A stretch of 64,000 bases of DNA from Chiua virens (Eukaryota > Basidiomycota > Agaricomycetes > Boletales > Boletaceae). Position numbers and translations under genes: made by a program. The DNA lies in assembly GCA_019787685.1 (NCBI GenBank), contig JAHNUO010000011.1, forward strand, positions 1,364,001 to 1,428,000, in the 5' to 3' direction. The notes beneath the pieces were generated by a model, which did not search any database, had not been told where the DNA came from, and was given only the letters and a program-made list of their open reading frames with translations. Within the stretch, counting starts at the first letter, position 1. Every line of letters starts with the position of its first letter. Shown here one piece after another: positions 35,780 to 49,300 of the stretch.

Positions 35780-38350
35780 CTCAGACACAAAAAGATGGCA
35801 AAAGTGTTGATTGCTTGTGTACATATCATCCATGAGACGGACAACAGCTACTTTAGAGTTTACACCTATACCTCACTCTGGAATGTACACGCTCTTTTCT
35901 CTTCAAATTCGATGCTCTTGGGTACGGGTTGGCAGATGGATCGCGGAGATGAGTTCGCCAGCGTTGCTTCAAGTGATCATCTTTTGATAATCCGACGTGT
36001 AGATCTTGGTGAAAACTGGCGGGGGTAGTAGGCAACGTTCGAGCGACTAGCTTCTCTCGCCCATTTTTCACCTAGCCACTGTCCGAGTCGACGACGGGTG
36101 AAAGAAAGGTCTGAAATCAGATACAACTAACCTACCGTTGCTGTGTCTTGACACCGGGTTTCATCACTACCTGTTTGATGAACATTCGTTTGGCCGTCGT
36201 TGGCCCGCTCCATTATGAGAGGCGGTTGCGATCATGCTGGCGAACGCGAGTGCCCCCGTGCCATCAGTCCTGTCCGTGATTCGAACGCAGACGCGTGTAT
36301 GTACACCTCTTTTTGCTTCTGAGAACTGCAACGAGCACGAAATGTCTGAGGGAGGCTTATGGGCTAGACACCGCAACCTTGTAAAAACGAACACATTTGC
36401 CTTGAAACGCGAATCGCCACGATTCCGTCGGGGATATTGATCGGTTATGAGCTTGCATCACAGGGAAAACGAAGCGTGAATCACTAGGCAGGGACGACCA
36501 TTCCTTCTCAAACAATTCCTTTCTGATCTGCAGAACCTCCTGCGCGAGTTACGCCAAGGACAAGTGGCATTAATCCCGTTCAAGATAGATCCGCCTGGGA
36601 GGTTAGCCGTGGAAACATCGGAAATCTACAGGAACACACCTTTAGCGTCCGCCGGGGCATCCACATGGGGCACAAAAATCCGATAGGATATTAAGAGCCA
36701 AAGACCGTCTGAATGTCTGAGGATTTTCTTTCCACTATCTCACGGACCATATCTCGTTGGCGTGCACATAGGTATCGATATTGTTGCAAGTGCTATTGCC
36801 GATTGATACCGAATTCAAAATTTGCCCCGTACGGAATCGCTTCAATTGTACTTGCGTCCGTGTGGTGCTCGCATGAATCGTATGAGTCTCGCTTGAACAC
36901 GATCATCGATCATTCTTTTGTCGTTATCGTGCACCATGCGCCGCACTCCAGATCGGCGGAGACAAAGCATGGGAAGAGCTTCCGTGAGAGCCGTCGACAC
37001 CTCATTTGGCCTTGCTTCGGATGCATCAATTGGAATTTAAAGAAGTATACGTGCGTGGATGCGAGTTGCCCTTGCACCCTGGTAGCAATGGTCGCACGAG
37101 GTAAGTCAAGGTCGTCAAGCAAGGAAAGACTCAAAGAAAAATGAAGCGAATGTGTCAGAGATGCGAGTCGGCGACGTCGTTAACGAGGCGCAGAGACGAT
37201 GTTCCGGGGACCGTCTTATGATAAACCCGAGTCTACGGCAAGTGCCGTTGCCGTTCAATTTCAATGATTCGGGTCAGAGAAGATCCTCGCCGTGAGCAAC
37301 TTGGCACCTCACTGGCACCAACCACACGCGGGGTTTTGCTCTTTAGCGTTTCAGACTCGAGAGCCTTCCGTGTCCACTGGCACGGGCCCTAAGGGTACCT
37401 TTCGCGACGATTTCGCGACGACCTACAAGTTTGGAATGGAGTGGATGCTGCAGTCTGAGGGGCCAAGTCAATTTGAATTCTCCAACTTCATTATGTCCAC
37501 TCGGCAAGTCCAAGTAGAAAGACGAGAACAAAGGAAACAAGGAAACTGCGAGTCTTGAAAAACCTGATACTAACTGATCCGAAGCCAGTGACTCGGAACA
37601 CACCTTGAGTCACCTTGAGTGTCTGACGAGGCTTGTTTGACCCACCGCAAGCTCCACGTCCCACAAACAGGGCGCATCTATAAGATCTTTCCTTGCTTCC
37701 GAGTCACTCTGATTGTTCCTATGGGTTATCATCCTGTTGTCATGATGGGTCTATTTCGTCACGAAGAGCTACTACCTTCTGTGCTTCCTTGGGGTAGGAC
37801 GGTGATCACCGAAGAGTTCTGGACAGAACTTCTCCTGGAGAAGACCCAGAAGGGTCGTTTTGTTTGGAGTACGAGATCGGCGCGGGGATCTGCGGGGAAA
37901 CCTACATTAAAGTTATCGTGATAGTTTCTTGCGACGCGGTCTAAGTTGAGGGAAATGTAATGAGATTCATGGTACTCCAATGGCAAGGATTGAATCTACC
38001 GTGTTAGTCAGGAAAAGGAAGGGCAGTTCCAGTGGCTCACCCCCAGTCGGGTGCATGCAATCCGATGACGGAAGAAAGCAAAACCCAGTAGGCACGGTGA
38101 CGCTAACGTTATATTATACTACCCGAAAAGGAAACGTATTACATACTCAGTAGTTGTACTCACCTTCTCCTGGAACTTCTTGCCTTACCAACTTTGCATC
38201 AACGAGAACAAGATGTCACCACGCACCCCACAGCCATTTACTGGGAAACCTCACTTTCTTATAATGAATGTACGTGGTTAGCAGTAGTTACCAGATTCTA
38301 GCAAGCCACAATTACAATTGGACCGTATGTTGTGACCAGGAAGGTCAGGG
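35780..38350. other. Intergenic, no supported gene
   Basis: The stretch between the NIPA stop and the 3' end of the SYG1-like gene contains only short frames, the longest 143 codons at 36713-37144, without domains. GAGTCACCTT is repeated directly near 37600-37620. No gene is called. Confidence 0.4.
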
Positions 38351-41300
38351 TTAAAGCTCGCTGGCGTAGCCTCTGTTTTTCTTCAAACAATCCACTCGTT
38401 GCTTTAACCGAGATTGTGTACTGAGCCCCTCCTTCCCATTCTCCATACCGGAGCGCGTATCGCATGCGTATGGCAAAGGAAGCTCGCGTGAGATGTAGTA
38501 CCGATCTACATTATGGAGGTGGCCATTCTCTAGTCGGTCTGGAACAGTCAAGTATGTATGAATCGCGGCAACACGGACAAGACAAAATGACTTACAAAAG
38601 TTCCATTGAATCCTGCGTAACATCTCCAATAAGGCAACGATGAATGCGTAAAGGTCGAAGTACGCGTCATCCAGCAATACGAACACCAGCCAACTGAAAC
38701 GAATGCATAGGTTGGATATCTGAGAGAAGGAATTCAAATTTAATCAACAGCAGATGATCATTATGATACCAAAGCAAAATAATAGCACTAGTGCACGATA
38801 AGCGGGTTTCGAGAGATCGCTACAAGGGAACGCACCGATATATATGGTGCGTAGATAAGTTCCTGTCGAAGGAATGGGTATCGAGCATGTGGTTTACACA
38901 CAGACCAGTCTTTCAAAAAGTCCTGAAATAAAAATACGTCCTGTTTGTCAATGCATATACGACCGTAGAAACTCCTTACCCAAGCACACGCATAAATTGA
39001 ATTGACAACCGCTGTGAGACAATAGGCGATGTAGACTCTACCAGTGTAGGGATTGCCTACGGAGTGATTTTTAGCTTCGAGTTGGACTGTTGCCGAGCTG
39101 AACTTACCTTGATATCTCCAATAACAGTAAGTGAAGTAATTGATCATAGACATCATGTACTTTCCAGCCTGATTCAGTCGCAAAGATGACCACAAGGCAA
39201 ATGATAGATAGAAAAATACTATACATTGACGAGGTGGGAAGTGTCCTTGGAGCTTCGGTATTGTCTCAGGCTTTGCATGAAACGCAACACGAAGGGGTGC
39301 GCGCCAAGAATATAACACCATACTAAATTATGCTGGATGGAACACGTCGACCAAACTTCTTGTACCCCAGGGTCATAAGCCGAGGAGAGAAGTTTCTGAA
39401 ACGCAGTACCCGCAAAGTGGCCGTAGAAACAGCCCATGAAGAAAAAGCCGGAAATCGAATACCCAAGGCTACACAACTGATCGCTGGTGGTCAAACGGTG
39501 AGATAGATGGTACAGTAAACATGGAGCGCCGTACCCAAGCCAGCTATCTACAAACTAAAATACAATTAGGTTGGTATCCCATGTTGTTTGACAATGGGTA
39601 ACGAACCTCGACGTTCCGCATTCCACTAGTCGCAAGCTCAGCCATATGCTTGAACGTCCACCAACGTGCTGAGCCTGACATGAAACTCTGTATGTGGGGA
39701 TTGTCGTCAGATATAAGGAACAGAAAGTAGAAAATACTTTACATGGAATGGACTGAGCATGACCAGGAAGGTAAGAGCAAGCCAGATCAAAGGCCACAGA
39801 GTTGGCGGGCCAAGTTGGGCGAAGGAAAACAAAAATGCATATGCGAGCATGCACAGGAGGAAAGAAGGGAGCTTTGATGCCGAATTTGATAAGTTCATCT
39901 CGGGTATCCGTGTGATAGATACATACTTCAAAGTATTCGCGATAATCAAGCTTCGATCTTGAGTTTAATTCTGTGCGGATTGTCAAACATTGGATAGTGT
40001 GTGGCAACAGCAACCTACCGAGGATAAGGGCGTAGTTGATTCTCATTCGCGTCCAAGCAAGGATATTGACGCCAATTAATAGCGCGAGCAGCAAGGGGAT
40101 GACGAATGTGGCGTATATATGAAGTAAAATATTCCACGATAGAAGTGACCTTCGTGTATGCTCTTGAAAGGCTACCAGTCAAGGTTAGAATACCGTCGAA
40201 TGTCGCAGAAAATATTCTCACCAAGGTAAGAGCCTCCAGCAATCGCAGGAAGTGCTAGTCCTAACCACAGCCCGAAGCGCCAAGTACTGATATGATATGA
40301 CTTTGGTATTGGTTTGGCTCGAAGGTATTTTATCGCTTTCTTTCTGTCTTCCTGTCCTGGTGACGAGGTGTCCATGTCGGAAGAGCATAAGTTCATAATG
40401 CACGAAGGGAACGTACCGAACCGCGTCGCGAAAAGGTGTTCCATTTCCTTGAGCATGGTACTGACCAGGATCCCGGACGCAAAAGTGCAACGTTCCACCT
40501 ACAGGAACATAAAGTTAATCCTCCAAACATCGTACCAGTATAGTCTCATACGTTTTCTTTTATGTTAGGCATCCCGGCGATTCTTGCATATTTATTCAGC
40601 AATTGTCGAAAGGCTGTAAGATTGAGGATCTTGGTCGAAGGGGCCAATACAGTCACAAAAATGTCGACACGGAACAGGTAGGGAAGCTCACTCTATAATT
40701 GTCTAGGGCTTCGAGACAACTATAAATACAAACAACACATCATATCAGCATTTTGTTCACAATCCAATGATTCAACGCACCGGTAATGTTCAATGACAGC
40801 CTCCCGGAGCCGCCTTCGGGCCTGACGATACACATACGGGTCTTGCGAATATCTCGTTCCGCCAAGCGGTAAGTTTGGAATGCCACTCGAGTCGTCTAAT
40901 GCTTTAGGAGAAACTACGGTGTTTTCCCATGACGAGTCACTACCAGAACCTTTCTTGACTGCGTTTTCAGTTACACTACAGGGTCCGAAGTGGTCGTAGT
41001 TTCCGCGACGCCAGTATTCTGGTGCACGTGCCCCAAGGTGGGACACATCAATTAAGCAGCAATTCCCTATATGGGAATCTAAGGCAGAGTACGTTCGTAG
41101 CTCACCACCACGCCATGCTTCAAAAGCCAAAATTCCATTCTTGCCGAGTTCCCGAGACGAACCGCGTTCTTGCTTTGTGTTGGAGAGCGGCTGGATTAGT
41201 GACGAAAGCCCACGTAGGACCGAGGCGCGCAGTCTCTTGTATCGACTCTGGGTCGTCCAGTTCACAGATAACTCCTAGCGAGATCAACTTTTAATGTCAC

Positions 41301-42218
41301 GTGCAGCCACTTATAACGTGGTACCGACATGCAACATTTCCCGGTGTATTTCAAGTTCGTCCAGGTGTTTTCTCAGCAATTTGGTACGTTCGTGCATCTT
41401 CCTGGCTTTTTCGGTGTAGAATGTTTCAACTTTGGCCAACTCAGCATCGTACATATCAGAAAACTTGTGAATGTTGGGTAGGTTGGAAATGATTCTGTAC
41501 GAATGAAATGATGTTGGAGATCCTTTCAAGATGAATCAAGTTGGGACCATATCGGATTAAAATTTTTGTAGATACCTGAATTTTCAAAACGGTGGGAAAC
41601 TGGATCTTCCATAGGTAGCGAGTATCCTTTAGACCGTATGTTTGATGCTGCTCCAACAACGCGAGGTGGAATACTGGGAAAGCTTAGGTTAAAAGAAGGT
41701 GCTATGTATTTGTATTTTATGAGCATTCCGACCACTTTCTGCGTGCGATGCATAACACACCTTTCGTATCTGCGAGAGAAGTGATGCAGACGTTTCACGT
41801 TCAGTCAACAGAGTTGACGTTCAACGGTGTTCATACCCTCATATCTATTATTGCCTAAATTGAAATCGGCACCCCCAAAGAAGGTCCTGGCTTCAACTTG
41901 CTTCGAAGCCTTGGCCTGGATAGTTTCTAACTGTGTCTTGAGCCCGCAATAGTCTCTGAAAACAAGAAATAATCGAAAAATTACAAAGAGTGAAATTCAT
42001 GTCAGAACTTGGACATTCGCAACTAGAATGTTGGGTCCTTTACATGTACGCTTTTTTCCACTCCGGAGTCTACAGAATTCGGATTAGTATGGTAGATAGC
42101 ATATGCGCACGCAAGTCAGGGTGCTCACCTGGGTATCACGGAAATATCTGCAGAAAATAGTAGTGTTGTCAAACCGAAAAGGTACGGTGAAGGCCGCCAC
42201 TCACTGCGCAAACTTCAT
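38351..42218 (-). CDS. SPX-EXS phosphate exporter, SYG1/XPR1-like
   Basis: A many-exon minus-strand gene. The first exons (42205-42218, 42129-42147, 42044-42069, 41837-41955) join in phase to MKFAQYFRDTQTPEWKKAYI and DYCGLKTQLETIQ, the start of an SPX domain that senses inositol pyrophosphates. SPX continues through ELAKVETFYTEKARKMHERT (41430-41330) and RRRLREAVIEHYRC (about 40800). The EXS membrane domain follows: TWRFGLWLGLALPAIAG (about 40270), LLALLIGVNILAWTRMR (about 40080), DQLCSLGYSISGFFFMGCF (39480), MISMINYFTYCYWRYQGK-like segment (about 39130), SNLCIRFSWLVFV (38710) and LEMLRRIQWNF ending in a Lys-rich tail. EXS proteins export phosphate or act in Golgi/plasma membrane signalling. 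I did not resolve every middle exon, so intactness is assumed, not proven. Confidence 0.82.
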
Positions 42219-45200
42219 CTCTCAGCGCTGCAAAGTGATGATAAAGGAACCAGTCCGATGAAAGCCACAAGTTACTGTTGGTACTCATCAGAACCAACAA
42301 TCCCGCGCTTTTTATTCGTCCTAGAAATAATAGAGTCCGTCAAGGAAATGACCCGAGGTGGACTGTAAAACCCGCAAACGAGCTTCAAACTTCTGTGACA
42401 TCTGTCGAAACGTTTGGGGGTTAGGATCAAACACAACCGGAAAAACAGAAATGAAGGGTGAACGAACGTATAGAGCTAAAATAGATCTGGTGATACTGCG
42501 GGTTTCAAGCCAGACTACTAGTTATGAACTAGTTCTCGATAGATCAGAAGCGAGATTTACCGTCAATTTTTGCCCGCAGCGTGGCGCGGACGATGCCGAC
42601 TTGGATGTGTTCTACGGGTCAATCAAGTATTTCACGTCACACGACCGTGAATCGTGGGAGAGTCGGTAGGCTTCACCGGCACCCGTCGTTTGTTTGGACG
42701 TGACTTTCAGCGGTTGCAAGGTTCTCCACCGAGTCGCAACTTGCTATTACAAGGTCCGTTAATTATGAGTATTATGATTATTGATGCATCATGATATACA
42801 CATGCTCGTTCACCTTAGTCTCGGGCTTGTCCTCTTCTTTCGGACTGACCGGGTCCGGCTCAGCTACTAGTAGCAGCCACTCATTTCGACTCGTATCGAA
42901 TCCTGGTGCACACTGCGCTGCTCATTGCGCCGTCAATCTGCAGGCCTCTACCACTGTACCAGACTCGTTCTTCAGCGTTTCGATGCGTTTTGTCTTCGAC
43001 GTTTCCCGATTCAACCTGACCTCCGAGTCCGAGCTCCTGTCATCCTGGGTACGCAACTCGACTCAGTGGCACCTTCGTCTCGACGCCGTCTTCGTTTGTC
43101 TCACTTCCTGTACCTTCCATCAACTTCTGGTGACCCTCAAGCGTGTACGCCTCGCCAGTTTGACACTGATCTTTGCAGCTCGTCTAGTCTTCCCTGTCCC
43201 CTGCAGCTGGGCTCGTCCTTAACCACGTGCACACTTCCTGTTTCACGGCCAGGGTCATCTAGTTCGTCTTACCATCCTCTGAGTGAGTTCCCCTCTTTAC
43301 TATATGCCTTGCCGTCGATGTTCTGACACATTCTTAGGTCCATCCCCGCTGTCCCCATCAAACTTCTATCGACGCGTACACTTCATCGCCACGCTCGCTG
43401 CGGTATTGGGTATGGACGCATGATGATATGGACATCTGCACATCATTGTGCTTGCCCGTTTCGGCTCGCGGGTGGTACAGAGGCTTGTAGGGATGTGGGG
43501 ACAGATGGTGGGAACACCCCCGTGTGAGTCCTCATCGACCGTTTCGGCACGCCGATTTTGTTTGTTATTAGCCGTGGCTGATCGCTGCTCAAACAACAAT
43601 ACTCCCCTTCGATCAGCACCGCTCGCAGCGTCTCGTACTTTCTCACTTGTCCTGTGCATTAGGGCACCTCTGCGTTTGACCTCGCCATCGCCTTCTACGC
43701 ATGCTTCGCGATATAATGCCTGCTACTCACTTGTCGACGATTCGGGTTCGACCCACACTGTTTCTCAACTCATCCTGCATTTCGCTGACTTTGTTTTAGG
43801 CTCTCCTCACTGCCCTAGTCAAGTATCGTTGTTACTAATATGCCATATGAAGTCTTGACCTGAAATTAAGTCTACTTGCGAGTATATCCATGAAGAGTTC
43901 GTATCCGTTGCCACGGGAGAAATGAACTCAAGCGCTCAACATGGTGCTTGAAACTTGAAGAAACCTCACTGCGCTCACTGCGAAAATTATCCAGAGACTC
44001 AGATGGCCGCTCAATCCAGACCAAGTTCAGGCAACGTGAAGAAGCGTTCGAACAGAGGGTGGTGGTGGGATCACTTTATCGAACGCCGGGATATGGAACC
44101 AAAGAACCGTCCTCTATGCCAGTGGTTAGCGGGAAGGGGAAAGGTGATATGCACTAAAATCTATGAGCAGTGCATTGCCCAGCCGAGAGCAACAGATAGA
44201 CGATATCCAAACCAGTGCTGGGCAGCGTGATTCTCCTCGAGATCTGTCAGCACGCCTTCACTGTAACTCGTATGTCTGAATTGATTTTTACTGACTCAAA
44301 TAACGTACAGTTAAGACAAATTGATACCCAGAGGATCTGGTTGATCAGCCGACCACACTCGAATGGACCCAAAACGATTCGACAGCGCCGCCATGGTACA
44401 ACCAAATTCTTATCAAAATGTTCCTGGATTACTTAATCTAACTGAACTTTCAAACACTACTCGGAACCCCAAGCTATTACCACACGGACTTGACTTATTG
44501 GCTCACCTAGATGCTACAAACAACGATGAGGAGACCTACTCAGTGTGTACCACCTTCCATTTTCTCTTTCTCGCGTAGTTGTTCACATTCACGCAGGATA
44601 GAAATGAAATACGACAGAGTGTGGTACCAACCCATAGTTTTCGTGATCTCAACAAGTCAACCTGTGTTTTTCCGCGCCGCTCGGGGTGAGCTTGATCGCG
44701 GGCACCGCAGGATGGTACTCCGAGAGTCCCGTCACACTGCTCTACTGAATGCATTGCACCAAATCGGTAACGTCGTGTATCTTATAGGGTCATCCAGCAG
44801 ATATGGCTCACGGTGCTTCATGTTGATGTCCGCACATGCTCGGAAGAAGGGCAAGAATGTATCAACCGTGTCACCTCACAAGCACCTCGGAATCGTGGTG
44901 GCCAAAGATACCTCCGACATTCATGGAGAGAACGCGTTAGGAATGCCACCTGTAGGAGAGAATTGAAGGATGGGACACACATCCTGCAAACACCATTATG
45001 GGGTGTCCATTAAAAAAACCACTTTTACTCCTACCGCCGTGCGTTACCATGTGGCCAGGTGGTCACCAGTCCACACCGCCGTGAAGCAAAATAGGCACCA
45101 TCCATGCCCAAGAGCCACCAACGCTCTATCATCATCACTGACATAACTCCAGTAACATTGGTGATACGCAATAGAGTGCAGGGAGCATGGGGATGCCCGT

Positions 45201-45650
45201 GAGGCACGCGTACTGTGAAAAGGTCGAGACAGGGTCAGGACCCAGCAGAATGAGCTTGTCGATAATGCCAGATTCAGATCCAGTGCCCCTCCGTGCCACC
45301 ATTTAGCTTTCCGACGTCCATCCATGTGTGCTGCCAATGGCATTAAACACGGCGACGATCCCTGTTTTACCTTGTGCATGCATCAAAGAGACAGCGTCGT
45401 ACAGAGCTAAGGAAGAACGTGCAAGGTATTCGAACACGTCATAGTTGTAAAGTCACCACGCAGCGAGTAAGGTGTGTCGGGACCGGTCATGCAGGTAGGT
45501 CACATAGGAATTCAAGCCACAGGTCGCGACGAAACACAGTACGGTGACATACCCTTGCGCTTCGAATCTGTCCAAGTCTCTCTTCGAGCTCTCACCAAGG
45601 GTCCTGTTATTCCTAGTCGCCCTCAAACTAGGCCACATCATTGATTTTGA
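42219..45650. other. Unresolved region with overlapping open frames
   Basis: Several medium open frames overlap on the plus strand (42791-43222, 42925-43326, 43448-43858, 44511-44966) and on the minus strand (43366-43659, 45044-45379, 45453-45641). None shows a domain I recognise. A plus-strand piece at 43981-44230 (NRGWWWDHFIE ... GKVICTKIYEQCIAQ) has aromatic and Cys spacing reminiscent of a transposase BED finger but lacks the His pair. Treat this as possible decayed transposon or gene fragments. Confidence 0.3.
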
Positions 45651-46560
45651 AAAGTTTTGATAATGCCATATAAGATGATTATAAGGTATACATTTGCAAT
45701 AATTTGAATAATTAATATTATCAAAATGCTAAACATATATACAATCATATACAGGTCAAAGCTCATTGCTAACGACTAGAAAGATTGTCTTTGACCATCT
45801 TCAAAGCTAATTCTTAATATCAACTAGATTTTATCAGCATAGTTAGAAATGAATAGAGAACCTGGCACCAATATTTGGGTCTTTACTCATATTGTACCAT
45901 TTGGTAGTGATATGATATAGCAATGCAATATGTTCAAAAAATTCAGAAGATCTAAATGCTTGTCTTTATTACTTAAGATAATAGTCTCTGCAAAATAATA
46001 GAATGAATATTAAATTATAACAGCAATAGAATTGAGCTATTATATTATGATTTACTAATACTATGTAATATTATTTTGAAGCTTTTAATATTATGTTAAC
46101 AATAGAACTTGGCCACTACATTGTGATCTCTACTAATATCATACCATCTGATAAACCATGTGACACAGAATGCCAAGAGTGATATAATTGTTTGCACTGT
46201 CTAACATTATGATAGCAATAGAATTTAACTACTAGATTGTCATCTTTGCTGATAATACACCATCCCATATACAATTTGACATAGAATATTATGAATAATA
46301 TGATTGTACCACTGTTCTAATATTGAAATAACAACTATGTTGCAATCAATGATATTATAACCACTTGATATATGAGAACAATGTGATTATTATCATCATA
46401 TCAAAATCCCATATAATATGATATAATAAACTTTATTATTCCTAATCCAGTCACAACTTTGATCAATCACAGGATCTACTGCATTTGCACTAATATCTGA
46501 CAAGAATTACATATTAGACTATTAAATTGAACTTGAATATACAGTAGAATCAAGCATCAC
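45650..46560. repeat. AT-rich, degenerate tandem repeat
   Basis: About 900 bases of strongly AT-rich, almost CpG-free sequence with no ORF. A diverged unit recurs: AACAGCAATAGAATTGAGC (about 46020), TTAACAATAGAACTTGGCC (about 46095), GATAGCAATAGAATTTAAC (about 46210) and AATAACAACTATGTTGC (about 46326). Each is followed by a similar ...CTAATA...ATACCATC... stretch, and the later copies are spaced at about 115 bases. This looks like an old satellite or the interior of a dead element. Confidence 0.55.
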
Positions 46561-46740
46561 AGACCCAGTTAGTAACCACCGGCCCTAGCTACATGGACCA
46601 GAACAGCCACCTCAGCCCACCCTTGGTGTTACAATAGTTCTGGGTAGGACCTATCATAGCCACAAAGCGCTAAGTAACAAGTGGTTGCAATAACTCGAAC
46701 AACCACCACTTGATATGTGGTGTGCTGTGGAGTTTCAAGA

Positions 46741-47550
46741 GGTCTGGGTCTAGGTACCTCTTGGGTGTGGGTGTGGGTATGGTCATACCATACCCAGGAC
46801 CCTACCCAGACCTGTTAGCCAGGTTTCCCTGGAAACACATCCACAATTTGTCTACCTACATGTAACTGTACAGTACCTGTCAAAACTGAGTTCAAATTCC
46901 ACAGATTTGCTTCAGGATCCCATCAATCCGAGTCCCCAAGCCCATCCATCAACACTGCCTAAACCAGTCACCTTAAATCCACCTATTGCCACCATATCAT
47001 GTCCAATCTGGGTCAGCCACCCAAACACTTGATCAAACTAACTGAAAAGGCAAAGGCTGCTGCCCTTGATGACTCGGAGCCAGTGAAAACTTCTAATTTT
47101 CACACCGGGTCGCACTGTGACTGACCACTGTTCTTAGCTACCTCTGTTGACATCAAGTGGTTCTTTAGCCAAGGCCGTTTGCTACTAAGTCACATACACA
47201 ATCAATTGTCTGCACAGTCCACCTGTGCGCTTCTCTGTGTTGGATACTGGAGCACAGCCAGCTTGCTGGATGTCATAGATGGTAAGGCTGAGGGCAAGTT
47301 AGATGCTGGATGGGATGCTATTACAGGTATTTAGCTATGACATAGTCTACTTCAAGTTAGTATACATCTTAGCCAATCATTGCCAGTATAAAACGGTGTA
47401 CCCAGGGGTATACCCATGGGTATTTTTGTACATACCCGATGCACGGGTTGGACCCGGGATTGGGGTGTGGGTATTTTCTGGGGTGTGGGTACGGGTTGGG
47501 TCTTTCGTGCCCATGGGTTTACCCGGGCCAATCCTTACCCACCATGCAGT
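46741..47550 (+). mobile_element. Internally deleted hAT-like remnant
   Basis: Two transposase pieces remain. A 41-codon start lies at about 46998 (MSNLGQPPKHLIKLTEKAKA...). The C-terminal dimerisation region lies at 47137-47334 (ATSVDIKWFFSQGRLLLSHI, QLSAQSTCALLCVGYWS), a pattern typical of hAT transposases. The ends are rich in GGGTA/TACCC words: a near-perfect hairpin GGGTATGGT-CAT-ACCATACCC near 46776-46796 nested in GGTCTGGGT/ACCCAGACC, and a cluster at 47390-47535. I could not define exact terminal repeats or target duplication. Confidence 0.6.
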
Positions 47551-47556
47551 ACAGGC

Positions 47557-49300
47557 TCACACATTTTCCAATGTGACCTCCTTCATGGGTTGCCAAGCGT
47601 CCTCGCCAGGGACGATCCCCACCTGTTCGACACAACGAATCAGTTGGATACCAAAACAGATTGTGTAAATATGGACCTTTGATGGAGTGGGAGATGACTT
47701 GGATGTTTTAGACTTTTCATGCTCGTTGCCCCCAGACACTGGCAACCCAGAGACTGTAAACCTAAAAGTGTCTGTACCACCATCCATAGCCCCAGCCTCC
47801 CTGACAGCCTCTCGGGCATTCAAGTTGGCAAGAAGGGTGTTGGTGTATATCGCACAGACCAGTGTAGTAGTAATAGCACTGAGTATGGTCGACGGGTAGG
47901 TGTACATCTGAAAAAATTGCATCAGGAATGCAATAGCGAGGGATGTAAGGGTGAATGCAGCTGTCCAAGTACCCGTATTCACCGCAAATACCATGAGGCA
48001 TTGCAACATTCGGGATGTCCTGGAGGACTGAAAACCATGATCAAGTGCGACAACAAAGAACTGAGTCATGCTTACCTCGGTAACAGAGGGGACTTCCACT
48101 TGCGAGCGAGTAAAATCATCATAGTGGTAGCAATTAAGATATCCAAAATGACTGCGACAATAATGCTTAGCATTTGTAGCAGCTGACCACTAGTTGCTCA
48201 GGTGTTCATTTCAGTCTATAAAATATATGCCTACCCAGAATGGATCCCGACTGAGTCGAGGACCTGGTAACGTTTGGAGAGTACTGCAATAAATGGGAGG
48301 TGTGCCTGAGCAAATTTTCACTCTGAGTAAGTAAAGAGAGAGACTGACCCGTTGGAAATATACAACCCTTTTGCAGCAAAGACTGAGATCGACATCATTA
48401 ACACTTCCTCATGTGAATGTAGTTGAAGACAACTCACTGATAGTATCCACTGATAGGCCAAAGGAATCTGTCATCAGAGTTCATACCTCTCGTGTCTATT
48501 GACCTTACTGAGCTGAATCACTGCAGCAACAAACTGCAATCAAGCTGTAAGTAAAACAGTGATTCTCGATAATACCTCACCCATAAGACCAGCGTGACAA
48601 AATTCCTCTTTGTGACTGAATGACTGTGAGTAATAGAAATTATGGATCTGGAAAGAGACGCACATATAAAGATTCGATAGGCAAAAAAGCCTTGAATGGG
48701 TACTGAAACCAATGCCTGAGCAATATCAGCATATCGTCTGAGTGCAGCAAAAAATGCATACCACCAAGGTAGGCTTGAACTATGGCTTGTTGGTAAGCCT
48801 CGAAAAGAAGTTTACGTATGAAACCTACGAAGAGTTCACTGAAAAGATTGTCACGATGATATGGGATCTTGACAACCAACAACTTACGGATGTCCTGTCA
48901 AATATGCGCGTGGGTTTTGCACACCACCAATAAGTTCTTTGTACACTACACAATGGATCCGAGTTGGTTAGTAAAGCATCTAAACACTTTATGTATAGAA
49001 AAACCCACCAGTAGAGATACTCAAAGCCTCATGAAGAGTGGTCATCGCCCTATCGTGATTTATCAAGCAGATCATGACCGGTAACAAACCAATATATACC
49101 AAATATATGCCACCTGAAATGAGTGACACAAAAACTGAAAGATACATCAGTTGTGATAGAGACATTCAGGGCTTGGACTTGACTCACGAGAATCTTCAAG
49201 AACAAATGATCCTTTTGATAACTGGAAGAAGGATATGCTTAACAGACGAACAAATTGGAAAGAACATGAATCTTACTGGATGAAATAATGGAATCTGCAC
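47557..49300 (-). CDS. DUF6534-type seven-helix membrane protein, N-terminal exons uncertain
   Basis: The C-terminal half is clear on the minus strand. A helix MLSIIVAVILDILIATTMM (from 48173) reads into ILLARKWKSPLLPR. An intron then leads to SSRTSRMLQCLMVFAVNTGT and WTAAFTLTSLAIAFLMQFFQ, and IYTNTLLANLNAREAVREAG follows. The order helix, R...R...L..Y..NTG, helix, LYTNSLLA.LNAR is the DUF6534 signature, a basidiomycete-specific membrane family of unknown function, possibly receptor-like. Upstream, VSVPIQGFFAYRIFI (about 48700) fits helix 4, and weak N-terminal helices may lie to about 49300. I could not join these confidently, so the 5' part may be degraded. Confidence 0.5.
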
